Positions 47,461 through 57,308 of a stretch of DNA of 64,000 nucleotides are shown here, piece by piece; the first letter of the stretch is position 1, and every line of letters begins with the position of its first letter. A program made the translations under genes and the position numbers. Origin of the DNA: Taklimakanibacter sp050251035. GTDB lineage: Bacteria > Pseudomonadota > Alphaproteobacteria > Rhizobiales > Aestuariivirgaceae. Location of the stretch: contig JBFWNN010000023.1 in assembly GCA_050251035.1 (NCBI GenBank), positions 14,057 through 78,056 on the forward strand, read 5' to 3'. The notes beneath the pieces are model-generated. The model saw only the letters and a program-made list of their open reading frames with translations. It was not told the origin of the DNA and searched no databases.

Positions 47461-49232
47461 GTCCCGACTTTCTTTCGGGAGTTTCGCGCCGTCTTGCCAT
47501 TCGCGCTGCCGGCAGCCTTGGCATCAGACCCCGGCGTGACCTTGCTGACATTCCCGCGCTCGACCTTGTACAGGTCGCTCGCGATCTCGGCCCAGATCGG
47601 ACGATGGGTGATGGCGACGGTCGTATATTGCTCGCGCAGCGCCACGATCTTCTCGCAGATCTCCCTTTCCGTCTCAGGGTCGAGGGCGCTCGTCACCTCG
47701 TCGAGAATGAGAAGCCTCGGCTTGCTCACGAGCGCCCGTGCCAGGGCGATGCGCTGCCGCTGTCCGCCGGACAGCCGCAATCCCATGACACCAACTTCCG
47801 TGTCGAGCCCCTTGGGCATGGCGGTGATGAAGTCGCGCGCCCCCGCCTGATCGAGCGCCTCCATGATGGCGGCCTCATCGATGTCCGGGTCGCCGAGCGT
47901 AAGGTTATCGCGGATCGTGGTATGCAGCAGGCTCAATTCCTGCGGCACATAGCCGATCGAGCGGCGCCATTGCTTGAGATCGATGTCCGCCAGCGGAACG
48001 CCATCGACGGTTATGCTGCCCTTGTCCGGCGTGTGCAGGCCGATCAGGAGATCGATCAGGGTCGTCTTTCCCGCTCCTGACGGTCCCTGCAGGACCGTGA
48101 TCGCGTGGGCCGGAATGGCAAAGGTCGCGTTCCTTATGATGGGTGTCTTCCCATGCGAAAACGATACATTCTCGAACCGGCATTCCTTCGTCAGCACGGC
48201 CGGCAGGGTTCCCGTATGGAGTTCGCGTTGCGCCTCGGCCTCTGCGATGAGCTGTTCAGTCCGTACCCAGGCGCTTTCGTTTTCGGCAGACTGCTGGAGG
48301 AGTTTCTGCAGTTTGCTGACGATCGACAGGACTTGAAAGAAGACGATGCCCAGAACCACAAGCTCGGCCAACGACATCTTGCCGACCGCCACCGCCAGGT
48401 AGACGCCGACACCCAGTGCCAGCGTGATGAGAAGCTCGCTTCCCTGGACAAGACCCTGACGTGAAATTTCACGCGTCACCAGCGCTTTGCGCAGGCGCCG
48501 CAGGATCGTGCTCAATTGCGCGACAAGCCTGTCGTAGCGATCCATCGTCTTCAGCGGCTTGATGTTGTTCAGAAGATCGGAAACGAAGACCGTCAATCCC
48601 GTGGTCCGGTCGGTGCGCTTGTATCCTGCCCGTTTCGAGAGCGTCACCAGCCGATTGAGCGATATGCTGATGGCAAGGCCCACTGCAAGGCCGAGCGCGG
48701 CCAGCCGCCAATCGATCACGAAAGCGACGACGACGTAGACCAATCCCTGAAGCGCGAAGGCCACGACCTGGGCGGCGACGAAATAGGCGTTGCCTGCCAT
48801 GGCCGCCTCGCCGCTGATGGCGTTGGCGACACGGCCTGAATGCAATTGGATATAGAAGCTCCAGCGCGCGTTGAACAAGGCCTTGATCACCTTGCGCCGC
48901 AAGGTCGTCGACACCCGGGCGACCGAAATGCCGGCATAGGACAGCGCAAAGAAGGAGAGCAGGGCCTTCAGCGAAAAGAACGCCACCACCACGATGACGA
49001 GATTGAGCAAGTTGGGCGCGATGCCCAGGCTCGCCATCGTCTCGTTGATGAAGATCATGATCCGCGAGGGGCTGGCGGCCTGGCTGGCATTGCTGTTGGC
49101 AATCGCCTGGATCGTCGGCACCAGCGCAGTAATGCTGACCGCTTCAGCCAAGCCCGCGAGAATGAGGCAAAACAATACGCCCCAGGGCCTTGTTTCCTCG
49201 GCGGAAAAGAAGATACGGAAGACCTGTTTCAT
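47457..49232 (-). CDS. ABC exporter (MsbA-like half transporter)
   Basis: This 591-residue half-transporter has a six-helix membrane domain (about 15-310) and an ATPase with Walker A GPSGAGKTTLIDLL, signature LSGGQRQRIALARAL, Walker B LLILDEVTSALD and switch AITHRPI. It resembles lipid and oligosaccharide flippases of the MsbA type. Its last 25 residues form a Lys/Ser/Gly-rich tail. The stop overlaps the ceramide-synthase-type gene by 4 bp, so flipping of a sphingolipid intermediate is a direct hypothesis. It heads this leftward operon. Confidence 0.9.
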   Translation of the reverse strand: MKQVFRIFFSAEETRPWGVLFCLILAGLAEAVSITALVPTIQAIANSNASQAASPSRIMIFINETMASLGIAPNLLNLVIVVVAFFSLKALLSFFALSYAGISVARVSTTLRRKVIKALFNARWSFYIQLHSGRVANAISGEAAMAGNAYFVAAQVVAFALQGLVYVVVAFVIDWRLAALGLAVGLAISISLNRLVTLSKRAGYKRTDRTTGLTVFVSDLLNNIKPLKTMDRYDRLVAQLSTILRRLRKALVTREISRQGLVQGSELLITLALGVGVYLAVAVGKMSLAELVVLGIVFFQVLSIVSKLQKLLQQSAENESAWVRTEQLIAEAEAQRELHTGTLPAVLTKECRFENVSFSHGKTPIIRNATFAIPAHAITVLQGPSGAGKTTLIDLLIGLHTPDKGSITVDGVPLADIDLKQWRRSIGYVPQELSLLHTTIRDNLTLGDPDIDEAAIMEALDQAGARDFITAMPKGLDTEVGVMGLRLSGGQRQRIALARALVSKPRLLILDEVTSALDPETEREICEKIVALREQYTTVAITHRPIWAEIASDLYKVERGNVSKVTPGSDAKAAGSANGKTARNSRKKVGT

Positions 49233-49282
49233 GTGTGGTTGGCTTTACTGTGATTGCCGGCCCGACTCAAGGACAGCCAAGA

Positions 49283-49735
49283 ATGAACCGTCTCCTCCTT
49301 CTCATGACGCAGCCTTGGTTCAGGTTGCGGCGCGGCATGACCTTGGGTGTGCGGGCCGCGATATTCGACGACCAGGACCGTGTCTTCCTGGTGCGGCATA
49401 GTTACGCTCCAGGATGGCTTTTCCCTGGCGGCGGGGTCGAGCGGGGGGAGACGATCTATGACGCCCTGAGGCGCGAACTGGTGGAGGAGGGGGGCATCGT
49501 GATCGATGGCGCGCCGGTGCTTCACGGCCTGTTCTCCAATGAGGCAAAATTCCGCGGCGACCATGTTGCCTGCTTCGTCGTCCGGCGGTTCACGCGACGA
49601 GAGTGGAAACCGGACGTCGAGATCAAGGAAGCGGGCTTTTTCCCCTTGGCCAGCCTGCCGGACGGGACCACCGGCGGGACCCGCCGCCGGATCGAGGAGA
49701 TCATCGCGGGCAAGGCACCGTCCGCCCATTGGTGA
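49283..49735 (+). CDS. NUDIX hydrolase
   Basis: This 150-residue protein has a complete Nudix box, with Gly in GGGVERGE and the REL-V-EEGG segment (residues about 52-74). It hydrolyses a nucleoside diphosphate linked to another group. The ATG at 49283 was chosen because AAGGACA lies 9 bp upstream; the frame further back overlaps the exporter gene. It is divergent from the exporter operon (50 bp), so it may belong to the lipid locus, but it could be a general house-cleaning enzyme. Confidence 0.87.
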   Translation: MNRLLLLMTQPWFRLRRGMTLGVRAAIFDDQDRVFLVRHSYAPGWLFPGGGVERGETIYDALRRELVEEGGIVIDGAPVLHGLFSNEAKFRGDHVACFVVRRFTRREWKPDVEIKEAGFFPLASLPDGTTGGTRRRIEEIIAGKAPSAHW

Positions 49736-49919
49736 GCGAGTTGCCTGTTTACGCGGCATGCCGCCCGTGTTAAGGGCGCGACCATGAAGCGGATGCTGCA
49801 CATGCCTTTTGGCCAGCGACGACGAGACCGATCGGCGCTTTCGCGCGTTTAAATCGCTCCGGTTGCGCGGGTGACCGCTTGCTGGGGCCCCCCGTAGTCT
49901 CAGACCGTCGGAATCCACA

Positions 49920-50504
49920 ATGTCCACCATCGTCGTCGAAGCGGCTCTTGCCGCCGATCTGCCTCACATAGAACACCTGCTCGACCTGACCTTCGGCCTC
50001 ACCCGCTCCACCAAGACCTCTTATCGCCTGCGCGAAGGCAATACCGCCATTCATGGCCTGTCCCTGGTCACGCGGGAGGCGGGTTTCGGGCTCACAGGGG
50101 CCATCAGCTTCTGGCCGCTCAAGATCGGCAAAGCGGGCAGCGATGCCCTGCTGCTCGGGCCGCTCGCCGTCCATCCGGAGCGGCAGAATATCGGCATAGG
50201 CCGCGCCCTGATGCGGACCGGCCTCGGCACGGCGAAAGCTCTCGGGCACAGGCTCGTCATCCTGGTGGGCAATGAGCCTTATTATGCAAGGGTGGGCTTC
50301 AAGCGCGTGCCTTACAGCCAGATCGAGCTGCCGGGCCCGGTCGACCCCGATCGGCTGCTCTATCTGGAGCTCGCCGAAGGAGCGTTGGGGCTGGCAAAGG
50401 GGCTGGTGCTCCCGCCGCATCGTTTCGCGGCGCTGTCAGCGGCCTTCGCGGTACCACATGGCCGCGAAGGCCAGCAGCAGCAGGCCCAGGGCGCCCAGCG
50501 TTGA
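49920..50504 (+). CDS. GNAT-family N-acetyltransferase (YhbS-like)
   Basis: This 194-residue acetyltransferase has the acetyl-CoA motif RQNIGIGRALMRTGL and the region LGHRLVILVGNEPYYARVGF, typical of the YhbS/COG3153 group. Substrate unknown. Its last 23 codons run antisense into the 3' end of the convergent membrane-protein gene (69-bp overlap) and encode a Gln/Gly-rich tail of low complexity, so the true C-terminus may be variable. The 184 bp before it show nothing notable. Confidence 0.85.
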   Translation: MSTIVVEAALAADLPHIEHLLDLTFGLTRSTKTSYRLREGNTAIHGLSLVTREAGFGLTGAISFWPLKIGKAGSDALLLGPLAVHPERQNIGIGRALMRTGLGTAKALGHRLVILVGNEPYYARVGFKRVPYSQIELPGPVDPDRLLYLELAEGALGLAKGLVLPPHRFAALSAAFAVPHGREGQQQQAQGAQR

Positions 50505-52499
50505 AAACAACGGCAGCTCGTGCACCGCGCGGACGCGATGCGCGTCATTGGCCTTGAAAGCGAGCCAGCCCGAGCCCGCCATCTGGCGCCCGGCGTCGGC
50601 TTTGACGATGCGCGGCAGGGACGAATAATCCTCGAGCCAATACAGGCCGCCGCCGGACGCTCGCGCTGCCGGTGCCAACTTGGCATCGGTCGCCACGGGA
50701 TCGGCGGTTTCCTTCGGATCGGCGCTGCCGATCGCGACGGCCGCGGTGAGCTTGCCGTCGGCAAGACGGTGGATGCCCGGCTCGGTCACCGGCAGGCTGG
50801 CCCGCCAGACGCCCGGCGTCACCGGCTGGAGCTCGACCTGCCTGGTGGCTCCGGACGGCAAGGTCACCGTCACCGGATCGGTGGTGTCGGCCATGGTGCG
50901 GCGCTCGATCACGATATTATCGTTGTCCTGCTTGCCGCTCAGATATTCCTCTTCGAGGTCGGGCTCTTTCATCAGCCAGTGGGCGAGGCGGCGCAGCAAC
51001 TCGGTCTGCGGCCCGCCGCCTTCGAAGCCGCGCGCCCAAAGCCAGCCATGATCGGACAGAAGGAGCGCCAGACGGCCCTGCTCCTCGCGCGATAGGACGA
51101 GCAGCGGCTTGTCGTCGAGGCCCGACATCACGACCTCGCCCCCTTCCGCCTCGGAATCGACCAGCCTGAACCAGCGCCCCCAATTGGGCGTGGCGCTGTT
51201 GGCGCCGGGCAGGCCGCGGGTCACTGGATGGCGCTGGCCGCGCTCGGTGACGTGCGGCTTGAAGCCGCCTTCCAGGACCTGGCCCGACGGCACCACCTGC
51301 AAAACCGCGTTGAGCGGCGTGTTGTAGAGCCCGTCCTCGGCGGCGAAGTCGGGGCCGGCGGCAATCAGCACCGCGCCGCCACGCTTCACGTAGTCGGCGA
51401 TGTTGGCCAGATACATCATCGGCAGGATGCCGCGCCGCTGATAGCGGTCGAAGATGATGAGGTCGAACTCGTCGAGCTTCTCGACGAAGAGCTCGCGCGT
51501 GGGGAAGGCGATGAGCGACAGTTCCTTGATCGGGGTGCCGTCCTGCTTCTCGGGCGGGCGCAGGATCGTGAAATGCACGAGGTCGACCGAGGCATCCGCC
51601 TTCAGGAGATTGCGCCAGGTACGCTCGCCCGGATGCGGCTCGCCCGAGACGAGCAACACTCTGAGCCGGTCACGAATGCCCTCGATGATCGAGATGGCGC
51701 GGTTGTTCTGCTCCGTGATCTCGCCGGGCAAGGGATCGGCGATGATCTCGGTGATGTTCTGGCCGCCATGGTCGACCAGGATCGGAAGCGACACGCTCTG
51801 GCCCGGTTGAACCTCGATATTCTGCTCATCGCCATTGTTCAGGCGAATTGTTACGCCGATCGGACCCGGCGTGTTGCCGGTCTCCTCGACCCGGAAGCGG
51901 ACGGTCTGCTCCTTGCCGACGATGCCGAAGCGCGGCGACTGCTCGATGACGATGCGCCGGTCGATCTCCTTGCGGCTGCCGGTGATGAGGCCGTGCAGCG
52001 GGGCGTTGACGCCGAGCCGCGTCATGTCAGCGGGCACGTCATGGACCTGACCGTCGGTGATGAAGACGGCGCCGGCGAAGCGCTCCGGCGGCACCTCCGA
52101 CAAGGCTTCGTTGAGCGCGCCGAACAGCCTTGTGCCGTCATTCTCCGCCGAGACATTCGAGGTCACGGAAACGACGCGCAGCTCGGTGTTGCCCAATCGG
52201 GCGACGGCCTGCTTGAGGTCGTTGAGCGCACGCTCGGTGCGCTGGGTGCGTTCGCCGAAGCTCTGGCTGCGGCTCTGGTCGACGACGGCGACCGCAATGT
52301 CGGAAAGATTCTCGCGATCCTCGTTGCGCAGGCTCGGATTGACGAGGGCGAGGAGCAGCAGCGCGAGAGCCAGGCTGCGCAGGATCCAGCCGCGCCCGCG
52401 CGTCATCACCGTGATGGCGATGAAGGCGAGACCCACCGCCAGGAGCACCGCGAGGAACGGCCAGGCCAGCAGGGGCGCGATGATGAAATCCCAGCTCAT
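50436..52499 (-). CDS. Membrane protein with von Willebrand-like/glutamine-amidotransferase-like region
   Basis: This 687-residue protein begins with two or three membrane segments (for example WPFLAVLLAVGLAFIAITVM) and a VWA-like region with VAVVDQSRSQSF, continues with a domain in which LIAFPTRELFVEKLDEFDLIIFD is like a class I amidotransferase fold, and ends in a membrane segment. It follows the BatA/DUF4159 gene after 1 bp (TAG-C-ATG). The ATG at 52499 was chosen for this spacing and its GGGGCA site. It is part of the MoxR-DUF58-BatA-type block found across alphaproteobacteria, whose role is thought to be envelope integrity or stress tolerance. Confidence 0.85.
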   Translation of the reverse strand: MSWDFIIAPLLAWPFLAVLLAVGLAFIAITVMTRGRGWILRSLALALLLLALVNPSLRNEDRENLSDIAVAVVDQSRSQSFGERTQRTERALNDLKQAVARLGNTELRVVSVTSNVSAENDGTRLFGALNEALSEVPPERFAGAVFITDGQVHDVPADMTRLGVNAPLHGLITGSRKEIDRRIVIEQSPRFGIVGKEQTVRFRVEETGNTPGPIGVTIRLNNGDEQNIEVQPGQSVSLPILVDHGGQNITEIIADPLPGEITEQNNRAISIIEGIRDRLRVLLVSGEPHPGERTWRNLLKADASVDLVHFTILRPPEKQDGTPIKELSLIAFPTRELFVEKLDEFDLIIFDRYQRRGILPMMYLANIADYVKRGGAVLIAAGPDFAAEDGLYNTPLNAVLQVVPSGQVLEGGFKPHVTERGQRHPVTRGLPGANSATPNWGRWFRLVDSEAEGGEVVMSGLDDKPLLVLSREEQGRLALLLSDHGWLWARGFEGGGPQTELLRRLAHWLMKEPDLEEEYLSGKQDNDNIVIERRTMADTTDPVTVTLPSGATRQVELQPVTPGVWRASLPVTEPGIHRLADGKLTAAVAIGSADPKETADPVATDAKLAPAARASGGGLYWLEDYSSLPRIVKADAGRQMAGSGWLAFKANDAHRVRAVHELPLFSTLGALGLLLLAFAAMWYREGR

Positions 52500-52500
52500 G

Positions 52501-55296
52501 CTATTGCCCCAGCCTTTCGAGCAGCGCCGGCACATGCACCTGGTCGGCTTTGTAATTGCCGGTCAGCGCGTACATCACGATATTGATGCCGGTGCGGTAG
52601 GCGAATTCACGCTGGCGGTCGCCGCCGGGCGACACCGCATAGAGCGGCTGGCCGCGGCCGTCCTGGGCCCAGGCGGCGGCATAGTCGTTGGCGCCGATGA
52701 TGATCGAAGTCACGCCGTCGGCATTGCCGGAACTGGCGGGACCGCCTTCGCCCGTCTCGACCCAGAGCTGGCCGCGCTCATAGCGACCGGGGAAGGATTG
52801 CAAAAGATAGAATGCCTTGGTCAGCACATGGTCGGGAGGGACCGGCTCGAGCGGCGGGATGTCGAGCTTCTCGACGACGCGGCGCAAGGCGAGCGTCGCG
52901 CCCGACACTTCGCCCATCAGGCTCGAGAGATCGGCGCCGTCTTCGCGGGTGTCGAAGAAGATCGTGCCGCCGTTCTTGACATAGGTGTTGAGCTTGGCGA
53001 GAGCGGCCGGCGACGGCGACTGCGCATCGGACAGGATCGGCCAATAGATCAGGGGGAAGAAGACGATCTCGTCGCGGTCGAGATTGATGCCCACCGGCTC
53101 GCCGGGCTCGACGGAGGTGCGCTCGACCAGCATGTTGCCGAGCCCGGCAAGACCCTGGCGGCTGGTTTCGTCGACTTGGGCATCGCCCGTCTCCACATAA
53201 GCGAGGCGCGTCTGCAGCGTGTTGCGCAGCGCAAACTGGTCGGCGGAAGCGTCCTGGGCGCGAGCCATGTCGGGCGGCAGGGCGGCGAGGGCCAGAAGAA
53301 CGATGACCGACACTCCGGCGCGCCGGGCCTTGAGCCGCTGCCAGCTGCCGGCAAGCCACAGAGCGGCAATACAGTCGATCAGGAAGAGAAGGGCGGCAAG
53401 GCCGAAAAGATAGGGTGCGAGCGGCACCGCCGGCGCCCGCTCAAGGCCGCGCAATCCAGCGGCGGCGGGAAGCTGGCCCATGGGGGCCAGGTCGCTTTCG
53501 CGCAAGGTGAGATTGATGGCGCGCTCGAGCCCGCCGCGATTGTAGAGGCCGGCTGGATGTTTCGGGCTGGGTTGCGCGGTGTCGATCTCGGCTGCGGCTA
53601 TGGGCTGGGCATCAGGCGAGGGGTCGGCGAAATCGCCGGTGCCGGTCAGAACGCGTCGCGGCGTGAAGGCCGCCAGGCTGGTCGCGTCCTGGATGCCCTG
53701 CGTCGCGCCGCTGCCGGCGCTCGGAGCGAGATCGAGTATGCGCCGCAACATCTCGACGAACATGCCAGATAACGGAAGATTCGACCAATCGGCATTCGCG
53801 GTGACATGGAAAAGGACGACCATGCCCTTGCCGCGCCGTTCGGCGGTGACGAGTGGCGTGCCGTCGGCAAGGCTGGCCCAGACCTTGGGCGTCAGATCGG
53901 CGGCGGGCTCGGCCAGCACCTGGCGGTTGACGACCACCGATGTGTCGAGGGCGAGACCGGCGAAGGGGCTCGCCTCGGCAAAGGGCTGGAGCGCCTGCGG
54001 CGTTTCCCAGGAGAGCGCACTGCCGAGGGCGCGGCCGCCTTCGCGCAAGGTCACGGGAATGAGCGGATCCTGGGCTGCGGCCATGCGTGGGCCGGCAAAC
54101 CGCAAGAGCAGGCCGCCCCGCTCGATCCAGGCGCCGATCATGTCCTGCTCGTCCTGCGGCAGCACGCCGATATCGGCAAGCGCCAGCATGGAAAGCCCGG
54201 CGTCGAGCTGGTTCTTGAGATCGGCCGCCTGCTTGGGCTCGGATATCTCGGTGTAAGGCTCAAGCGCGCGCGACACGTAATAGAGCGGCGAGAGCAGCGG
54301 CTGCGCCGATTCGAGCGTGCTCCCGGCCATCAGGCTCACGGTCTTGCGGCGCCAGCGGTCGTCGAGAAGGTAGACGGCGGCGGCGCTGCGTTCGCCCGCG
54401 AGCTCGACACGCTCGACCTCGTTGCGTAATTCGAGCGGCAGGTCGATGAAGCCTTCGCCGCGCTGCGCATTGGGGTTGAGCGTCAGCGCGGCTTCCGCGA
54501 GACTGCGGCCATTGCCGGCCAATGCCCGGGCGACGATCTTGCGTTCTCCCGCCGCCGGCGACCGCAGGACGGCGATCTTCATCCGCCCGCTTTCGATCTG
54601 CGGCGCGGCGAGCGCAAGCGGCAGGCCGGTGGTCGGGGCAGCGATCACCTCCAGGCTTGCCCTGCCGCCGGCGAGCCCCAGCAATCCTCGAGCAAATGCG
54701 CCGGCCGAACCGTGATCGAGCCCGTCCGAAAGCCAGACGATGCTGAGGCCCGGACTGTCGCGGTAGGCCTGCCCGAGACGCTCGAGAAGTCCCAAGCGGT
54801 CGGGCTCAAGGGCCTTCGGCTCGAGGGCGGTGATCCGGCTCAAGGCTTCCGGCGCGGCCTGGGGGGCGAGGTCCGCCGGACGCGCGAGGGGGGCGGTCGC
54901 TGCGACCCCGACCGGCACGCCCGCCTGCTGGGCCGATGCCGTCAGATCCTGCAGGACGGCGAGGCGCATGTCCCAGTCCTTGGCCGCCGCCCAGCTGTCA
55001 TCGACGACGATCAGCAGCGGATTGCCGGCGAGGCGCGGCGCATCGCTCGGCGACAGGAAGGGATGAGCGACGGCGAGGATCAGCAGGGCCGCGAGCGCGA
55101 GGCGCAGCAGCATGAGCCACCAGGGCGTCTTGTCCGGCTGCTCTTCGCGCGGAACGAGATCGAGCAGAAGCCTGAGCGGTGGAAAGCGGACGTGCTGCGG
55201 CTTAGGCGGCGTGAAACGCAGCAGCCACCAGATGACCGGCAGCGCCAGCAACCCGGCGAGAGCCCATGGCGTGAGAAAGGTGAGGCCCTGCAGCAT
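52501..55296 (-). CDS. BatA-N/DUF4159 large membrane protein
   Basis: This 931-residue protein has an N-terminal BatA-type module (FLTPWALAGLLALPVIWWLLR, then PLRLLLDLVPREEQPD), a long periplasmic or cytoplasmic part with a VWA-like segment (LLIVVDDSWAAAKDWDMRL), and a C-terminal DUF4159 domain containing VFFPLIYWPILSD-like and FFDTREDGADL segments, followed by RYERGQLWVETGEG. Two membrane helices lie near residue 640. It overlaps the DUF58 gene by one base (TGATG). Function is not established; it works with the MoxR ATPase as a complex in related genomes. Confidence 0.88.
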   Translation of the reverse strand: MLQGLTFLTPWALAGLLALPVIWWLLRFTPPKPQHVRFPPLRLLLDLVPREEQPDKTPWWLMLLRLALAALLILAVAHPFLSPSDAPRLAGNPLLIVVDDSWAAAKDWDMRLAVLQDLTASAQQAGVPVGVAATAPLARPADLAPQAAPEALSRITALEPKALEPDRLGLLERLGQAYRDSPGLSIVWLSDGLDHGSAGAFARGLLGLAGGRASLEVIAAPTTGLPLALAAPQIESGRMKIAVLRSPAAGERKIVARALAGNGRSLAEAALTLNPNAQRGEGFIDLPLELRNEVERVELAGERSAAAVYLLDDRWRRKTVSLMAGSTLESAQPLLSPLYYVSRALEPYTEISEPKQAADLKNQLDAGLSMLALADIGVLPQDEQDMIGAWIERGGLLLRFAGPRMAAAQDPLIPVTLREGGRALGSALSWETPQALQPFAEASPFAGLALDTSVVVNRQVLAEPAADLTPKVWASLADGTPLVTAERRGKGMVVLFHVTANADWSNLPLSGMFVEMLRRILDLAPSAGSGATQGIQDATSLAAFTPRRVLTGTGDFADPSPDAQPIAAAEIDTAQPSPKHPAGLYNRGGLERAINLTLRESDLAPMGQLPAAAGLRGLERAPAVPLAPYLFGLAALLFLIDCIAALWLAGSWQRLKARRAGVSVIVLLALAALPPDMARAQDASADQFALRNTLQTRLAYVETGDAQVDETSRQGLAGLGNMLVERTSVEPGEPVGINLDRDEIVFFPLIYWPILSDAQSPSPAALAKLNTYVKNGGTIFFDTREDGADLSSLMGEVSGATLALRRVVEKLDIPPLEPVPPDHVLTKAFYLLQSFPGRYERGQLWVETGEGGPASSGNADGVTSIIIGANDYAAAWAQDGRGQPLYAVSPGGDRQREFAYRTGINIVMYALTGNYKADQVHVPALLERLGQ

Positions 55297-56198
55297 CAGA
55301 AGGCTCGCGCCCGATTGGCCCGGCTCTTCTCGCCACCGATCAGCCCGTGCAATGCGTGCAATATCCTGAGCGGGGGCTCATCGGTGCGGTGGACCGCGAA
55401 GCTCCAGCCGACGCGCCGGGTAATGTCGCGCACCCGCTCACGTTGCTCTCGGAATTTGGCCTGATAGGCCTCGCGCAGGCTTTCCGTCTTGCCGGCGACA
55501 TAAATGCCGGGCCCGGCCATTTCCTCGAAGCGGACCCGTCCCGAATAGGGCAGGGTCTCCTCCGCCGGATCGCAGACCTGCACGACATGGCCGGCGACGC
55601 CGTTGGCGGCGATGGCCCCGAGGGAATGGGCGATGCGCTCCGGCTTCTCGAGGAAATCTCCAAACATCAGCACCGTCGAAAACTTCGGCAGCTTGACCGC
55701 GCCGGGCAGGACGTCGGACGCCGGGGCGGCGATCAATGTCTGCGCCAACCGCAAGAGGGCGGGACGTGAATGCGCCGGAACGAGATTCGTTCCCAGGAGC
55801 GACACGCGTTCATTGGCGCGGATGGCGAGGCTCGCGATCGCCAGGGCGAGGAGCTTCGCCCGCTCGCCCTTGGCGACGGTGGCCAGATGCGACCGGAAGG
55901 TCATCGAAACGGAAGGCGACACCCACAGCCACAAGGTGTTGGCCGCCTCCCATTCGTTCTCGCGGATGAAGACGCGATCGGACCGGGCGGAGCGATGCCA
56001 GTCGATCTGCTGAACATTGTCGCCGAAGGAATAGGGGCGGTATTGCCAGAAGGTCTCGCCCGGACCCGAGCGCTTGCGGCCATGGACGCCGATGATCACG
56101 GTCGCGGCGATGCGATGCGCCTCGACCAACAGCGCCGGCAACGCGCCCGACAGTGTCTCGGCGCGGTCATTGAGCGCAAGTGCGTCCCGGTCCTGCAT
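55296..56198 (-). CDS. DUF58-family protein
   Basis: This 300-residue protein has the DUF58 block FWQYRPYSFGDNVQQIDWHRSAR, visible in parts as YRPYSFGDNVQQIDWHRSA, followed by VFIRENEWE. A VWA-like fold follows (TLWLWVSPSVSM). DUF58 proteins are the common partner of MoxR ATPases. It starts 10 bp after the MoxR gene and overlaps the BatA/DUF4159 gene by one base, so all four genes from 57206 to 50436 are one operon. Confidence 0.9.
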   Translation of the reverse strand: MQDRDALALNDRAETLSGALPALLVEAHRIAATVIIGVHGRKRSGPGETFWQYRPYSFGDNVQQIDWHRSARSDRVFIRENEWEAANTLWLWVSPSVSMTFRSHLATVAKGERAKLLALAIASLAIRANERVSLLGTNLVPAHSRPALLRLAQTLIAAPASDVLPGAVKLPKFSTVLMFGDFLEKPERIAHSLGAIAANGVAGHVVQVCDPAEETLPYSGRVRFEEMAGPGIYVAGKTESLREAYQAKFREQRERVRDITRRVGWSFAVHRTDEPPLRILHALHGLIGGEKSRANRARAF

Positions 56199-56207
56199 CC
56201 AGGTCCT

Positions 56208-57206
56208 TCAGCTCAACCGCGTCTTCAGGCGGTCGATCACGCTGTCGATCGTCTCGCCGTCGGCGCGCGCGCTGAAGGTCAGCGCCATGCGATGCCGGAA
56301 CACCGGTCCGACGAGAGCGAGAACATCATCGATGGAAGGTGAAAGCCGGCCGCCGAGCAAAGCGCGGGCGCGGGCGCCGAGCATCAGGGCCTGGCTGGCG
56401 CGGGGCGAGGGACCCCAGCCGATCGTCTTGTTGACGAATTCGTCGGCATCCGCGCCGGGACGCGCGGCGCGCACGATGGCCAGGATGGCATCGGCGACCT
56501 GCTCGCCGACCGGCATCAGGCGCACGAGATGCTGGATCTTCATCAACTCGCCCGAGCTCAGGACCGCCGGAGCTTCGTCTTCCTCGGTGCCGGTGGTGGC
56601 GAAGAGCATGCGCCGTTCGGCATCGAGGGCGGGATAGGGAATATCGATCTCGACCAGGAAGCGGTCGAGCTGGGCTTCCGGCAAGGGGTAGGTGCCTTCC
56701 TGCTCGATCGGATTCTGGGTGGCGAGCACATGGAACGGCCGCGGCAGGTCGTGGCGCACGCCGGCGACCGTGATGTGATGCTCCTGCATGGCCTGCAGCA
56801 GGGCGGATTGGGTGCGCGGGCTGGCGCGGTTGATCTCGTCGGCCATCAGAAGCTGGCAGAAGACAGGCCCGGGAACGAAACGGAATTGCCGGCGCCCATG
56901 TTCGCTCTCATCGAGCACTTCCGAGCCTAATATGTCGGCCGGCATGAGATCGGGGGTGAACTGGATGCGTTTTTCCTCGAGGCCGAGCACGCGTCCGAGC
57001 GTGGTCGCGAGCTTGGTCTTGGCGAGGCCAGGGGCGCCCACCAGCAGCCCATGGCCGCCCGCCAGGATGGCGGTGAGAGACAGGTCGATGACCTCGGCTT
57101 GTCCGAAGATCACCCGGCCGATGGCCTCGCGCACCTTCTCGAGGCGGCCGGCCATCTGGTCGAGTTCGGAAACAATGTGTTTGTCAGCTTCGTTGATGCT
57201 TGCCAT
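56208..57206 (-). CDS. MoxR-family AAA+ ATPase
   Basis: This 332-residue AAA+ chaperone has Walker A GAPGLAKTKLA (a MoxR-type variant with GxPGxAKT), Walker B LLMADEINRASPRTQ, and sensor and arginine-finger regions (ATQNPIEQEGTYPLPEAQ, QLDRF). MoxR proteins act in protein-complex assembly with VWA partners. The ATG at 57206 starts MASINEADKH, the normal family length. It leads the four-gene block. Confidence 0.93.
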   Translation of the reverse strand: MASINEADKHIVSELDQMAGRLEKVREAIGRVIFGQAEVIDLSLTAILAGGHGLLVGAPGLAKTKLATTLGRVLGLEEKRIQFTPDLMPADILGSEVLDESEHGRRQFRFVPGPVFCQLLMADEINRASPRTQSALLQAMQEHHITVAGVRHDLPRPFHVLATQNPIEQEGTYPLPEAQLDRFLVEIDIPYPALDAERRMLFATTGTEEDEAPAVLSSGELMKIQHLVRLMPVGEQVADAILAIVRAARPGADADEFVNKTIGWGPSPRASQALMLGARARALLGGRLSPSIDDVLALVGPVFRHRMALTFSARADGETIDSVIDRLKTRLS

Positions 57207-57308
57207 GGGGCTCACTATAGTTTGGGCCGAGCCAGTTGCGAAACTTAATCTGGTGGGCCAAATGCCGATTCCGTTAATGAAATCCTTGTGAACAAGCATG
57301 GCCTTATC

